From: Microbacterium sp.
GTDB taxonomy: Bacteria > Actinomycetota > Actinomycetes > Actinomycetales > Microbacteriaceae
NCBI RefSeq assembly: GCF_031178445.1
Contig: NZ_JAPSIY010000001.1
Location: 455,237 to 519,236, forward strand
Direction of reading: 5' to 3'
DNA length: 64,000 nt
Shown in pieces: positions 1-8,128 of this stretch; the stretch's first letter is position 1, and each line of letters starts with the position of its first letter. The translations under genes were made by a program, and so were the position numbers. The notes beneath the pieces are model-generated. The model was not told the DNA's origin. It saw nothing but the letters and a program-made list of their open reading frames with translations, and did no database searches.

Positions 1-2
1 TC

Positions 3-26
3 GTCCGGCACGGCCTGCTGGACTGA
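3..26 (+). CDS. 3' end of an upstream gene (partial)
   Basis: Seven codons reading VRHGLLD run into a TGA stop 11 nt before the lactonase start. This is probably the tail of a gene that begins outside the window. Nothing about its function can be read from so short a fragment; the close spacing suggests it shares an operon with the lactonase-like gene. Confidence 0.4.
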   Translation, partial: VRHGLLD

Positions 27-37
27 CCGGGGCGGTC

Positions 38-1135
38 GTGACGCGGTTCTGGGTCGGCGGCTACGGCGCCGACATGGAGGGGCACGCCGACGGCATCGGC
101 TTCCTCTCGGCCGACGCCGGGCGGGGACCGTCGAGCCTGGCGCACCGCGGCCTCGCCGTCCGGGCGGCGTCGCCGTCATGGCTGGTGAACCACCCGACCC
201 TCGACGTCGTCTACGCAGCACTGGAGGGCGAGGGCGTCGTGCAGGCTTTCGCGCGCTCGGGTGAGGAGACGCTGCGCCCCCTCGCACCGCCGGTCGCCGC
301 CGGGGAGTCGGTGTGTCACGTGGCGGTCTCGGCCGACGGCCGGATGCTGATCGCCAGCTGCTACGGCGATGGGAAGGTGCTGCGCTTCGGCCTCGACGGT
401 GCAGGACGCCTCATGGAGCCCGCCGCCGACAAGGCCGCCGCCCTGCGCGCTGCGCTGTTCGGCGACGCCGGCGACGCGGCTCGGGAACCTGCTTCGGCCG
501 ACAGGCGGACAGCATCCGACCCGTACCCGACGCCCGCGGGAGAGGAGGCCAGAGCCTCGCATGCGCACTCGGCCGTCTTCCTCCCCGACGGGCGCATCGC
601 GACGACGGATCTGGGGTTCGATCTGGTGCGCATCTGGCGCCGCGATGCGACCCTCGACCACGAGGTGGTGCTGCCCCGCGGCACGGGACCCCGGCACATG
701 GTGCTGCATCCCAGCGGTCATCTGCATGTCGTGACCGAGTACTCCTGCGAGGTGTTCACCCTCGCAGCCGGGCCGGACGGGCACTGGGGTCTCGTCGCCG
801 GGACCGGGGTCGGGGCGATGACGGATGCGGATGCCGCCGCCGAGCTGGCGGTCTCCCGTGACGGGCAGACGCTGTACACGGCGCTGCGCGGCAGCAACAC
901 GATCGCGGCCCTGCGGGTGCGCGGTGCCGGCGATGTCGTCGAGCCGCTGGCGCTGGCCGATTCCGGCGTGGACTGGCCGCGTCATCACCTCGTGCATGAG
1001 GGGGTGCTGCTGGTCGCAGGGCAGAAGTCGAGCACGATCTCCGCCATCGACCTCGACGAACGGACGGGTGCGCCGCGCGGCATCCGGCACCGCGCCTCCG
1101 TGCCGAGCCCCACCGTCATCATTCCTGCGCGCTGA
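38..1135 (+). CDS. Lactonase family beta-propeller protein
   Basis: The 365-aa protein resembles the 6-phosphogluconolactonase/YncE-like seven-bladed beta-propeller family (lactonase, 10-bladed or Pgl type). Repeating blades carry signatures such as HVAVSADGRMLIAS, HSAVFLPDGRIATTDLG, PRHMVLHPSGHLHVVTE and ELAVSRDGQTLYTALRG. The family hydrolyses sugar lactones in the cytosol. There is no signal peptide. The start is GTG; no better in-frame start lies upstream because the preceding gene ends 11 nt before it. The blade pattern is clear, but the true substrate cannot be inferred, since many members are annotated by fold only. Confidence 0.8.
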   Translation: MTRFWVGGYGADMEGHADGIGFLSADAGRGPSSLAHRGLAVRAASPSWLVNHPTLDVVYAALEGEGVVQAFARSGEETLRPLAPPVAAGESVCHVAVSADGRMLIASCYGDGKVLRFGLDGAGRLMEPAADKAAALRAALFGDAGDAAREPASADRRTASDPYPTPAGEEARASHAHSAVFLPDGRIATTDLGFDLVRIWRRDATLDHEVVLPRGTGPRHMVLHPSGHLHVVTEYSCEVFTLAAGPDGHWGLVAGTGVGAMTDADAAAELAVSRDGQTLYTALRGSNTIAALRVRGAGDVVEPLALADSGVDWPRHHLVHEGVLLVAGQKSSTISAIDLDERTGAPRGIRHRASVPSPTVIIPAR

Positions 1136-1204
1136 GCCGCCCCGCTCGCAGGCCGCGCCGGGGGACACGACTCCCCGTCGCACGCCCGGCGTAGGCTCGG
1201 CGGC

Positions 1205-2614
1205 ATGACCGACGAATACGACCTCATCGTGCTGGGCGGCGGACCTGTGGGCGAGAACGTGGCCGACAGGGCCGTGCAGGGCGGGCTGACTGCCGTGATC
1301 GTGGAGAGCGAGCTCGTCGGCGGCGAATGCACCTACTGGGCGTGCATGCCGTCGAAGGCGCTGCTGCGCTCGCCGCAGGCGCTTCGCGCCGCACGCGCCG
1401 TGAAGGGCGTCACCGGCGGCGCGCTGGATGCCGCGGCGGTGCTCTCGCGCCGCGACTCCTTCGCCGCCGACTGGTCGGATGCCGGTCAGGTCGACTGGCT
1501 GCGCAGCGCAGGGATCGACCTGGTGCGCGGGCACGGGCGGCTCACCGCCGAGCGCGAGGTCACCGTCGCGACCGGCGGAGACGTGCGAGTGCTGCGCGCT
1601 CGCCACGCGGTCGCGATCAGCACCGGGTCGGATGCGGCGATGCCCCCCATCCCCGGCCTGGCCGACGCCGCGCCGTGGACGAGCCGCGAGGCCACGTCAG
1701 CGCAGGAAGTGCCACAGTCACTGGCGATCATCGGCGGAGGCGTCGTCGCGGTCGAGATGGCCACCGCGTACGCCGGCCTGGGCTCGAAGGTCACCGTGAT
1801 CGCGCGCAGCGGCCTGCTCGGCGGCATGGAGCCCTTCGCGGGCGAGCGTGTGGTCGACGGTCTGCGCGAGCTCGGCGTCGACGTGCAGCTGAACACCGGC
1901 ACCCGGTCAGTGCAGCGTGACGACGCCGGAGTGCATGTGACGACGGACGACGGCGAACGCATCACCGCTGCCGAGGTGCTCGTCGCGACGGGACGCCGCC
2001 CGCGCAGCGGCGATATCGGCGTCGAGGTCGCCGGCCTCGAGCCGGGCAGGCCGATCGCCGTCGACGACACGCTCCGCGTGCCCGGCACCGACTGGCTGTA
2101 CGCGGTGGGCGACGTCAACGGCCGTGTGCTGCTCACACATCAGGGCAAATACCAGGCGCGCGCCGCCGGAGACGTGATCGCCGCGCGGTCGCGGGGCGAG
2201 GTGATCGCGGACCAGCCGTGGGGCCGGCACGTCGCGACTGCGGATCACGCCGCGGTTCCGCAGGTCGTGTTCTCCGAGCCCGAGGTCGTGTCGGTGGGAT
2301 ACACCGCGGATGCGGCCCGCGCCGACGGCCGTGCGATCGAGGTCGTCGACTACGACCTCGGGGCCGTGGCCGGCTCGGGGCTGCACCGTGACGACTATCG
2401 GGGTCAGGCCCGCATGATCGTCGACACCGAGCGCGAGGTGCTGCTCGGCGCGACGTTCGTCGGGCCGGACGTCGCCGAGCTGCTGCACGCCGCCACGATC
2501 GCGGTGACCGGCGAGGTGCCCATCAGCCGGCTGTGGCACGCGGTGCCGTCGTATCCCACCATGAGCGAAGTCTGGCTGCGGCTGCTCGAGGCCTACGGTC
2601 GCCAATCCGCTTGA
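1205..2614 (+). CDS. FAD/NAD(P)-dependent disulfide oxidoreductase (lipoamide dehydrogenase/mercuric reductase family)
   Basis: The 469-aa protein has the class I pyridine nucleotide-disulfide reductase layout. An N-terminal FAD motif (GGGPVGENVADRA) is followed by a redox-active CxxxxC in GGECTYWACMPSK, a second Rossmann motif (IIGGGVVAVEMATAYAGLG), the FAD-binding YAVGDVNG and a C-terminal dimerisation domain ending in HAVPSYPTMSEVW. That last motif takes the place of the usual HxHPT-SE catalytic stretch. Such actinobacterial paralogues are distinct from the true E3 of pyruvate dehydrogenase, and no E2/E3 partner genes are nearby. The substrate is unknown; a general dithiol or quinone reductase role is likely. 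Confidence 0.88.
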   Translation: MTDEYDLIVLGGGPVGENVADRAVQGGLTAVIVESELVGGECTYWACMPSKALLRSPQALRAARAVKGVTGGALDAAAVLSRRDSFAADWSDAGQVDWLRSAGIDLVRGHGRLTAEREVTVATGGDVRVLRARHAVAISTGSDAAMPPIPGLADAAPWTSREATSAQEVPQSLAIIGGGVVAVEMATAYAGLGSKVTVIARSGLLGGMEPFAGERVVDGLRELGVDVQLNTGTRSVQRDDAGVHVTTDDGERITAAEVLVATGRRPRSGDIGVEVAGLEPGRPIAVDDTLRVPGTDWLYAVGDVNGRVLLTHQGKYQARAAGDVIAARSRGEVIADQPWGRHVATADHAAVPQVVFSEPEVVSVGYTADAARADGRAIEVVDYDLGAVAGSGLHRDDYRGQARMIVDTEREVLLGATFVGPDVAELLHAATIAVTGEVPISRLWHAVPSYPTMSEVWLRLLEAYGRQSA

Positions 2615-2696
2615 GCATCGGCGCCGAACCCCTGTCGAACCGTTCGCCATGTCGGATGGTTCCCTTACGCTCGTAGAGACGCCAGGAGGTACGTGC

Positions 2697-2999
2697 ATGA
2701 GAGCTGTACTCGCAGGAACCGTGATCGCCGAGGCCGACGACGCCGAGACGATCATGATCGAAGGCAACCACTACTTCCCGCCCTCCGCGGTGCGGGAAGG
2801 CGTGCTGGTCGACAGTCCCACGCCGTACACCTGCCCGTGGAAGGGCGTGTGCCAGTACTACTCGGTCGTGCTCGACGGTGCGTCGCACGCCGACTACGCG
2901 TGGGCGTACCCCGACCCCAAGCCGTCCGCGATCGACCGGGTCGGCCGCGACTTCTCGGGCTATGTGGCATTCGACCCGCGCGTGCGGGTGGGTGCGTGA
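2697..2999 (+). CDS. DUF427 domain-containing protein
   Basis: This is a 100-aa protein of the DUF427 family, a small beta-barrel of unknown function. Typical features are the IEGNHYFPPSAV segment, TPYTCPWKGVCQYYSV and a Trp/Tyr/Asp-rich end (DYAWAYPDPKPSA). An AGGAGGT ribosome site at 2684-2690 sits six bases before ATG 2697. That selects this start over an in-frame ATG 48 nt upstream. The stop lies 13 nt before the betaine ABC ATPase, so it may be cotranscribed with that operon. Confidence 0.85.
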   Translation: MRAVLAGTVIAEADDAETIMIEGNHYFPPSAVREGVLVDSPTPYTCPWKGVCQYYSVVLDGASHADYAWAYPDPKPSAIDRVGRDFSGYVAFDPRVRVGA

Positions 3000-3012
3000 T
3001 CCGCGCCGCGCG

Positions 3013-3852
3013 ATGATCGAGTTCTCCTCCGTATCCAAGCGCTTCCCCGACGGCACCGTCGCCGTCGAGGACTTCAGCCTGGTGCTTCCTTCGCACAAGA
3101 CGACGGTGCTCGTCGGCTCGTCGGGGTCCGGCAAGACCACGCTGCTGCGCATGATCAACCGGATGGTCGAGCCGACCACGGGCGACGTGACGATCGACGG
3201 CGAGAGCGTGCGCGGCCGCGACCCCGTGGCCCTGCGACGCAGCATCGGCTACGTCATGCAGAACTCCGGCCTGATGCCGCACTTCACCGTGATCGACAAC
3301 GTGTCGACCGTGCTGCGGCTCGCCGGCGTGGGCCGCCGCAAGGCGCACGGCCGCGCCCGCGAGCTCCTCGACACGGTCGGGCTCGACCAATCGCTCGCCG
3401 ACCGCTATCCCAGCCAGCTCTCGGGAGGCCAGCAGCAACGCGTCGGCGTGGCCCGCGGCCTCGCGGCCGACCCGAACATCCTGCTCATGGACGAGCCGTT
3501 CGGCGCCGTCGATCCGATCGTGCGGGCCGATCTGCAGCAGGAGCTCATCCGCCTGCAGTCCGAGCTCGGCAAGACCGTGGTCTTCGTCACGCACGACATC
3601 GACGAGGCCTTCCTGCTCGGCGACCAGGTGGTCATCCTCGACCGGAGCGCACGGATGGTGCAGGTCGGCACCCCGAGCGAGATCATCGAGAACCCGGCAG
3701 ACGACTTCGTCTCGGCGTTCATCGGCGCCGAGCGAGGGAGACGCGCGCTCAGCCTGAAGCGCACGCCGCGAGGCACGGTCGTGGTCGACTCCGAGGGGCG
3801 CACGCAGGGCGTGCTCTCCGGTGCGGATGCCGAGGTCGAGGAGCTGACGTGA
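3013..3852 (+). CDS. opuCA: Glycine betaine/choline ABC importer, ATP-binding subunit
   Basis: The 279-aa ABC ATPase of the OpuCA/ProV class energises uptake of quaternary ammonium osmolytes. Walker A is GSSGSGKTT, the Q-loop region is YVMQNSGLMPH (typical of this class), the signature is LSGGQQQRVGVARG and Walker B is LLMDEPFGAVD. The H-loop is VTHDIDEA. There is a short C-terminal extension but no full CBS pair. ATG 3013 is chosen because homology begins at MIEFSSVSKRF; the open frame extends upstream without conservation. Its stop overlaps the next gene's GTG start. It is the first gene of a four-gene operon. Confidence 0.92.
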   Translation: MIEFSSVSKRFPDGTVAVEDFSLVLPSHKTTVLVGSSGSGKTTLLRMINRMVEPTTGDVTIDGESVRGRDPVALRRSIGYVMQNSGLMPHFTVIDNVSTVLRLAGVGRRKAHGRARELLDTVGLDQSLADRYPSQLSGGQQQRVGVARGLAADPNILLMDEPFGAVDPIVRADLQQELIRLQSELGKTVVFVTHDIDEAFLLGDQVVILDRSARMVQVGTPSEIIENPADDFVSAFIGAERGRRALSLKRTPRGTVVVDSEGRTQGVLSGADAEVEELT

Positions 3853-4550
3853 CCTGGGTCGTCGAGAACCTCGACCTCATCTTCCGGCTGACGCTCGTGC
3901 ACCTGCGGCAGAGCGCCGTGCCGATCCTGCTCGGGCTCGTGCTGTCCATTCCACTGGGCTGGGTCGCCTGGCGTTACAGACTTGTGCGCGGTCCGGTCAT
4001 CGTGCTCACCGGACTGCTCTACACGATCCCCTCCCTCGCCCTGCTGATCCTGCTGCCGGCGGCGCTGGGGTACTCGGCGATCAGCGAGCCCAACCTGGTG
4101 ATCGCGCTGACCATCTACGCCGTGGCCATCCTGGTGCGCGCGGTGGCCGACGGACTCGATTCGGTCGACTCCGGCGTGAGGCAGGCGGCGACGGCCATGG
4201 GATACGCCGCCCCTCGACGGTTCTTCACCGTCGAGCTGCCCTTGGCCGGTCCTGTGATCCTCGCCGGACTCCGAGTCGCCGCCGTGAGCACCATCTCGCT
4301 CGCCACGGTCGGCATCCTCATCGGCGTGGAGAACCTCGGTTACCTGTTCACGAACGGGCTGCAGCGCCGTATCGTTCCCGAGGTACTCGCCGGCGTCGTC
4401 GCCGTGGTCGTCATGGCGCTGATCGTCGATGCGCTCCTGGTGCTGGCGGGCCGGATGCTGATGCCGTGGACGAGGGCGCGTGCAGGCCTGAACGGTCGAT
4501 CACAGGGCGCGACCGAGCAGACCGCACCGGTCCTGAGAGCGGCCGCATGA
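3849..4550 (+). CDS. Glycine betaine/choline ABC importer, permease 1
   Basis: The 233-aa integral membrane permease is of the OpuCB/OpuCD (ProW) type, with about five to six transmembrane segments. The EAA-like cytoplasmic loop reads DSVDSGVRQAATAMGYAAPRRFFTVELPLAGPVI, shown here only to mark where the ATPase would dock. GTG 3849 overlaps the ATPase stop (GTGA), implying translational coupling. The C-terminal 25 residues are polar and specific to this protein. Confidence 0.88.
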   Translation: MTWVVENLDLIFRLTLVHLRQSAVPILLGLVLSIPLGWVAWRYRLVRGPVIVLTGLLYTIPSLALLILLPAALGYSAISEPNLVIALTIYAVAILVRAVADGLDSVDSGVRQAATAMGYAAPRRFFTVELPLAGPVILAGLRVAAVSTISLATVGILIGVENLGYLFTNGLQRRIVPEVLAGVVAVVVMALIVDALLVLAGRMLMPWTRARAGLNGRSQGATEQTAPVLRAAA

Positions 4551-5278
4551 ATCTCTTCGCCGAAGCACTCGCCTGGCTGTTCTCTCCCGAGCGGCTGCAC
4601 GGACCGTACGCGCTGCAGACCCTGCTCGGCCAGCATCTGCTCTACACGCTGATCTCAGTGGCGGTCGCCGCGGCGATCGCCCTGCCCGCCGGCTGGCTCA
4701 TCGGCCACACCGGCAAGGGGCGCGAGGTCGCGGTCGCGATCTCGGGCGCGGCGCGGGCGGTGCCCTCCTTCGGTCTGCTCGTGCTGCTGGTGCTCGTGCT
4801 CGGTGTGGTGCGCACCCCGCTTGCCGCCGTCATCACCTTCGTGCTCCTGGCCATTCCGTCGCTGCTCGCCGGCGCGTACACGGGCCTCGAGGCCATCGAC
4901 CGCCGCGTCATCGACGCGGCGAGGGCGATGGGCATGACCGAGTGGCAGATCTTCCTCAAGGTCGAGCTTCCGCTCGGGCTGCCTCTGCTCATCGGCGGCA
5001 TCCGCTCCGCACTGCTGCAGGTGATCGCCACCGTCACGATCGGCGCATACGTGAATCTCGGTGGTCTGGGATGGCCCATCATCCAGGGCATCCCGCTGCG
5101 CCGCTTCGACCAGGTGCTCGGTGGTGCGATCCTCGTCGCTCTGCTCGCCCTGATCGTCGATCTGCTTCTCGCACTCGCCCAACGAGCTGCTGTGCAGTCG
5201 GGCGTGCGCGTGCAGCAGCATCCATCCGTCCGCGAGGGAGCGCGCGCCGTCCGGCGTGCGGCATCCGCCTCCGCCTGA
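4547..5278 (+). CDS. Glycine betaine/choline ABC importer, permease 2
   Basis: This 243-aa permease is paralogous to the preceding one, as is normal for OpuC systems, which use two different membrane subunits. The EAA-like motif is RRVIDAARAMGMTEWQIF, followed by VELPLGLPLLIGGIR. ATG 4547 overlaps the previous stop (ATGA). A longer open frame from 4466 is rejected because its extra residues overlap permease 1 and carry no hydrophobic segment. Confidence 0.88.
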   Translation: MNLFAEALAWLFSPERLHGPYALQTLLGQHLLYTLISVAVAAAIALPAGWLIGHTGKGREVAVAISGAARAVPSFGLLVLLVLVLGVVRTPLAAVITFVLLAIPSLLAGAYTGLEAIDRRVIDAARAMGMTEWQIFLKVELPLGLPLLIGGIRSALLQVIATVTIGAYVNLGGLGWPIIQGIPLRRFDQVLGGAILVALLALIVDLLLALAQRAAVQSGVRVQQHPSVREGARAVRRAASASA

Positions 5279-5328
5279 CGGACACGCGACCTGAACTACG
5301 AGACCCGAAACCCAAAGAGAGGCCCCTC

Positions 5329-6258
5329 ATGATCACAGCACGGAAGAACCGGATCGCCCTCACCGCAGGGTTCGTCCTCACAGCGACGCTGGCGCTCGCC
5401 GGCTGCGGCAGCTCGAACCCGCTCGACGAGCCCGGCGGCCAGGGCGGCGAAGGCGGCGAGCAGGGCGGCGGCGACACGATCGTCGTCGGCTCGCAGGCGT
5501 ACTACTCCAACGAGATCATCGCCGAGATCTACGCGCAGGCACTCGAGAACGCCGGGTTCACGGTCGAGAAGCAGTTCAACGTCGGCCAGCGTGACGCATA
5601 CATGCCCGAAGTCGAGTCGGGCGCGATCGATCTGTTCCCCGAGTACACCGGCAACCTGCTGGAGTACCTCGACAAGGACGCCACCGCCACCAGCCCCGAG
5701 GATGTGTACACCGCGTTGCAGGAGGCGCTGCCTGAGGGTCTCACCGCGCTCGACTACGCCGAGGCGAGCGATCAGGACACGTACACGGTGCTGAAGTCGT
5801 TCGCGGAGGAGAACGGCCTCACCTCGATTGCCGACCTGGCGAAGCTCGACGAGCCCGCGACCCTCGGAGGTGCACCCGAGCTCGAGCAGCGCCCGTACGG
5901 ACCGGGTGGCGCCAAGGACATCTACGGCGTCGACCTCGGCTTCTCGGCGACGGCTCAGAGCACTCTCGAGTCGCTCCTCGCCGGCGAGATCCAGGTCGCC
6001 GACATCTACACGGCCGACCCGGCGTTCCAGACCGAGGACATCGTCGCGCTCGAGGACCCGAAGAACATGATCCTCGCCTCGAACGTGGTGCCGATCGCCT
6101 CGAGCGACGTCGCCGAAGACATCGCCGACGTGATCAACGCGGTCAGCGCGGCACTGGGCGCCGACGACCTGGTCGCCATGAACGTGCAGAGCACGGTCGA
6201 CCAGAAGTCGGCGGACGACATCGCCACGCAGTGGCTGAAGGACAACGACCTGCTCTGA
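5329..6258 (+). CDS. opuCC: Glycine betaine/choline ABC importer, substrate-binding lipoprotein
   Basis: The 309-aa periplasmic-type binding protein belongs to the OpuAC/OpuCC family. A signal peptide ends in the lipobox LALAGC with the lipidated Cys at residue 26, followed by a Gly/Glu-rich linker. The binding domain starts at DTIVVGSQAYYSNEIIAEI and contains GAIDLFPEYTGN, typical of quaternary-amine binders. An AAAGAGAGG ribosome site precedes ATG 5329. The gene order ATPase-permease-permease-binding protein is a common actinobacterial arrangement. Osmotic control is expected, but no regulator is encoded nearby. Confidence 0.9.
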   Translation: MITARKNRIALTAGFVLTATLALAGCGSSNPLDEPGGQGGEGGEQGGGDTIVVGSQAYYSNEIIAEIYAQALENAGFTVEKQFNVGQRDAYMPEVESGAIDLFPEYTGNLLEYLDKDATATSPEDVYTALQEALPEGLTALDYAEASDQDTYTVLKSFAEENGLTSIADLAKLDEPATLGGAPELEQRPYGPGGAKDIYGVDLGFSATAQSTLESLLAGEIQVADIYTADPAFQTEDIVALEDPKNMILASNVVPIASSDVAEDIADVINAVSAALGADDLVAMNVQSTVDQKSADDIATQWLKDNDLL

Positions 6259-6282
6259 TGCGGTCGCAGCCCGCCGGGGCGC

Positions 6283-7467
6283 TCAGACCCGGGCGTCCTG
6301 GCGGGGCAGCCACAGCCGGTTGATGATGATGAGGATCGACGCCGTCACCGGCACGGCGACCAGTGCGCCGAGCAGGCCGAGCAGCGTGCCGCCAGCCAGT
6401 GCGCCGATCACGACCAGAGGGCCCGGCACCGAGACCGCCTTGTTCATCACCCGCGGGGTGAGGAAGTACGCCTCGACCTGCATGTAGACCAGGTAGATCA
6501 CCGCGAACAGCAGCGCGTGCATCGGGTCGGCGAACAGGGCGATCAGCGAGCCGATCGCCCAGAACAGCACTGATCCGACCAGTGGGATCAGCGTGATGAG
6601 GAACGCGACCGTGGCCATCAGCGGCGGGAACGGCAGCTGCAGCGCCAGGTACAGCACGAGCGTGACGATGGCGTTCGCGAACGCCAGGATCACCATTCCC
6701 TGCACGTATCCGCCGACCGAGTCGGTGATCTGGTCGGTGATCTCGCGTGCCCGGCCGCGGTCGCGCGCGGGGGCGAACCGCAGCAGGGCGGTCTTGATGG
6801 TCGGCAGCCCGGCCACGAAGTAGAGCGTGAGCACCAGCACGACGATGAAGCCGGAGATGCCGGCTGCGATGGACGAGCCGACCTGCAGCGCACCTCCGCC
6901 GATGGCCTGCCAGGTCTTCCCGTCGGTGAGGAAGTCCTGCGCGTCGGCGACCAGCTGCTCGAACTGGCTGCCGAACTGCCCTTCGAGGAACGCGTACACA
7001 TCACTGCCCATGAAGTCGGTGATGAGTCCTGGCACCGACTTCACGAACGAGGTGATCTGCTCGACCACGACCGGCACGATCATCAGCAGCACGAGGGCGA
7101 GGGCCACGACGAGTCCGAGGATCACCGACAGCACGCTGACGCCGCGGGAGAGGCCGCGCCGCTCCAGGAAACGCACGGCCGGGTCGAGTCCCAGCGCGGC
7201 GAACAGTGCGAACGCGATGTAGATGAGCACGGTCGACAGGCTCGACAGCGTGATGGCGAGCAGGAACGCAGTGAGCCCGCCGATCGTCACCAGGAACCCG
7301 AACACGAAGGGCTTGTCGATACGCGTCCAGAACGACCTGCTCGGCGTGGGCGGCTCGGCGATCGACGCGATCGCCGAGGACTCGCGGTCGGCATCCAGGT
7401 GGCGCGCGCCGGAATCCGTCCTCAGATCCTCCAGCGTTTCGGACGTCTCGGACTGGTCAGTGCTCAT
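6283..7467 (-). CDS. AI-2E family transporter (PerM/YdiK-like membrane protein)
   Basis: The 394-aa polytopic protein has a roughly 60-residue polar N-terminus and then about eight transmembrane segments in the AI-2E/TqsA superfamily pattern. These include GFIVVLVLTLYFVAGLPTI, the VGGYVQGMVILAFANAIV segment and a C-terminal PGPLVVIGALAGGTLLG motif. Start MSTDQSETSE at 7467 is preferred; the open frame reaches 7602, but the extension overlaps the divergent chorismate mutase gene. The transported molecule is unknown, and many family members move other small solutes or ions rather than AI-2. Confidence 0.85.
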   Translation of the reverse strand: MSTDQSETSETLEDLRTDSGARHLDADRESSAIASIAEPPTPSRSFWTRIDKPFVFGFLVTIGGLTAFLLAITLSSLSTVLIYIAFALFAALGLDPAVRFLERRGLSRGVSVLSVILGLVVALALVLLMIVPVVVEQITSFVKSVPGLITDFMGSDVYAFLEGQFGSQFEQLVADAQDFLTDGKTWQAIGGGALQVGSSIAAGISGFIVVLVLTLYFVAGLPTIKTALLRFAPARDRGRAREITDQITDSVGGYVQGMVILAFANAIVTLVLYLALQLPFPPLMATVAFLITLIPLVGSVLFWAIGSLIALFADPMHALLFAVIYLVYMQVEAYFLTPRVMNKAVSVPGPLVVIGALAGGTLLGLLGALVAVPVTASILIIINRLWLPRQDARV

Positions 7468-7528
7468 GCGCAACACTCTATGGGCCGGGCGACGGCTATC
7501 GTCGAACTGTCCCGAATCGAGGAGGAGC

Positions 7529-7825
7529 ATGTCCGACGACGCCGCCCGTTCCGAGCTGCTGCGCCTGCGGGCCAGCATCGACAACATCGACGCCGCGCTC
7601 ATCTACATGCTGGCCGAGCGCTTCCGTGCCACCCAGCAGGTCGGCCGTCTGAAGGCGGAGCACAGCATGCCGGCGTCCGATCCCGGTCGTGAGGAGCAGC
7701 AGGTCGCTCGCCTGCGCGCGCTCGCCGAGGAGGCGCATCTCGATCCGGAGTTCGCCGAGAAGTGGTTCAACTTCGTCGTCGCCGAAGTGATCCGCCATCA
7801 CACCGAGGCCGCCGGGGGGCGCTGA
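7529..7825 (+). CDS. Chorismate mutase (AroQ type)
   Basis: The 98-aa all-helical AroQ-class chorismate mutase converts chorismate to prephenate for Phe/Tyr synthesis. Helix 1 reads LLRLRASIDNIDAALIYML, placing the catalytic Arg; a following KAEHSMPASDPGREEQQ segment supplies the active-site Lys and Arg/Glu; the last helix is KWFNFVVAEVIRHH. A GGAGG site at 7521-7525 precedes ATG 7529. The length suits a monofunctional enzyme without a signal peptide. It is divergent from the AI-2E gene across a 61-nt promoter gap. Confidence 0.88.
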   Translation: MSDDAARSELLRLRASIDNIDAALIYMLAERFRATQQVGRLKAEHSMPASDPGREEQQVARLRALAEEAHLDPEFAEKWFNFVVAEVIRHHTEAAGGR

Positions 7826-8128
7826 CGGTTAAGCGCGTCTCGCCGCATGATTCGGCGGAGATCGCACGGTCTACCGGATGCGTCACGGCATCAGACTCCG
7901 GTAATCCGTGCCATCTCCGGCATTCCGTGCGCGGACGGCCGACAGCGAATGGTTCGCGGACCGTGGCTGAAATCTCTTGTGCCTGAAGCGGCCGGTCGGC
8001 TAGATTCACAGGCAACATATGGACGGATTCCTAACAAATTAGGTGTCACCCGAGGGCCACCCGTTCGCATCGACGTCGATTCGACGTGCCGGCCCGAAAG
8101 CACGACGTTGTGTGAAACGGAGAACCCG
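7826..8128 (+). promoter_or_regulatory. Regulatory region upstream of the GH20 gene
   Basis: This 303-nt gap holds palindromic element 1 (7854-7921) and a plausible sigma70 promoter, TTGTGC (7977-7982), an 18-nt spacer and TAGATT (8001-8006). It also holds a short inverted repeat CCTAACAAATTAGG at 8030-8043. The repeat lies about 24 nt after the -10 box, where a repressor could block initiation or clearance. Its CCTAA/TTAGG half-sites resemble operators proposed for ROK-family sugar regulators, but that assignment is an inference. No gene is seen in the gap. Confidence 0.5.
7854..7921. repeat. Palindromic intergenic element, copy 1
   Basis: This 68-bp imperfect inverted repeat has arms of about 28 bases. 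The left arm contains GGAGATCGCACGGT and the right arm GTGCCATCTCCGGC, with a central CACGGCATC. It lies 28 nt after the chorismate mutase stop. A near-identical element (about 61 of 68 positions) occurs at 11796-11862. There is no T-tract after it, so it is not a standard terminator. It resembles a REP-like or MITE-like element. Confidence 0.75.

Noticed and set aside
7854..7921. Palindromic element as a Rho-independent terminator
   Set aside because: The stem is long and imperfect and is not followed by a T-tract, and a second copy shares its primary sequence. A repeat element explains this better, although hairpin formation in RNA remains possible.
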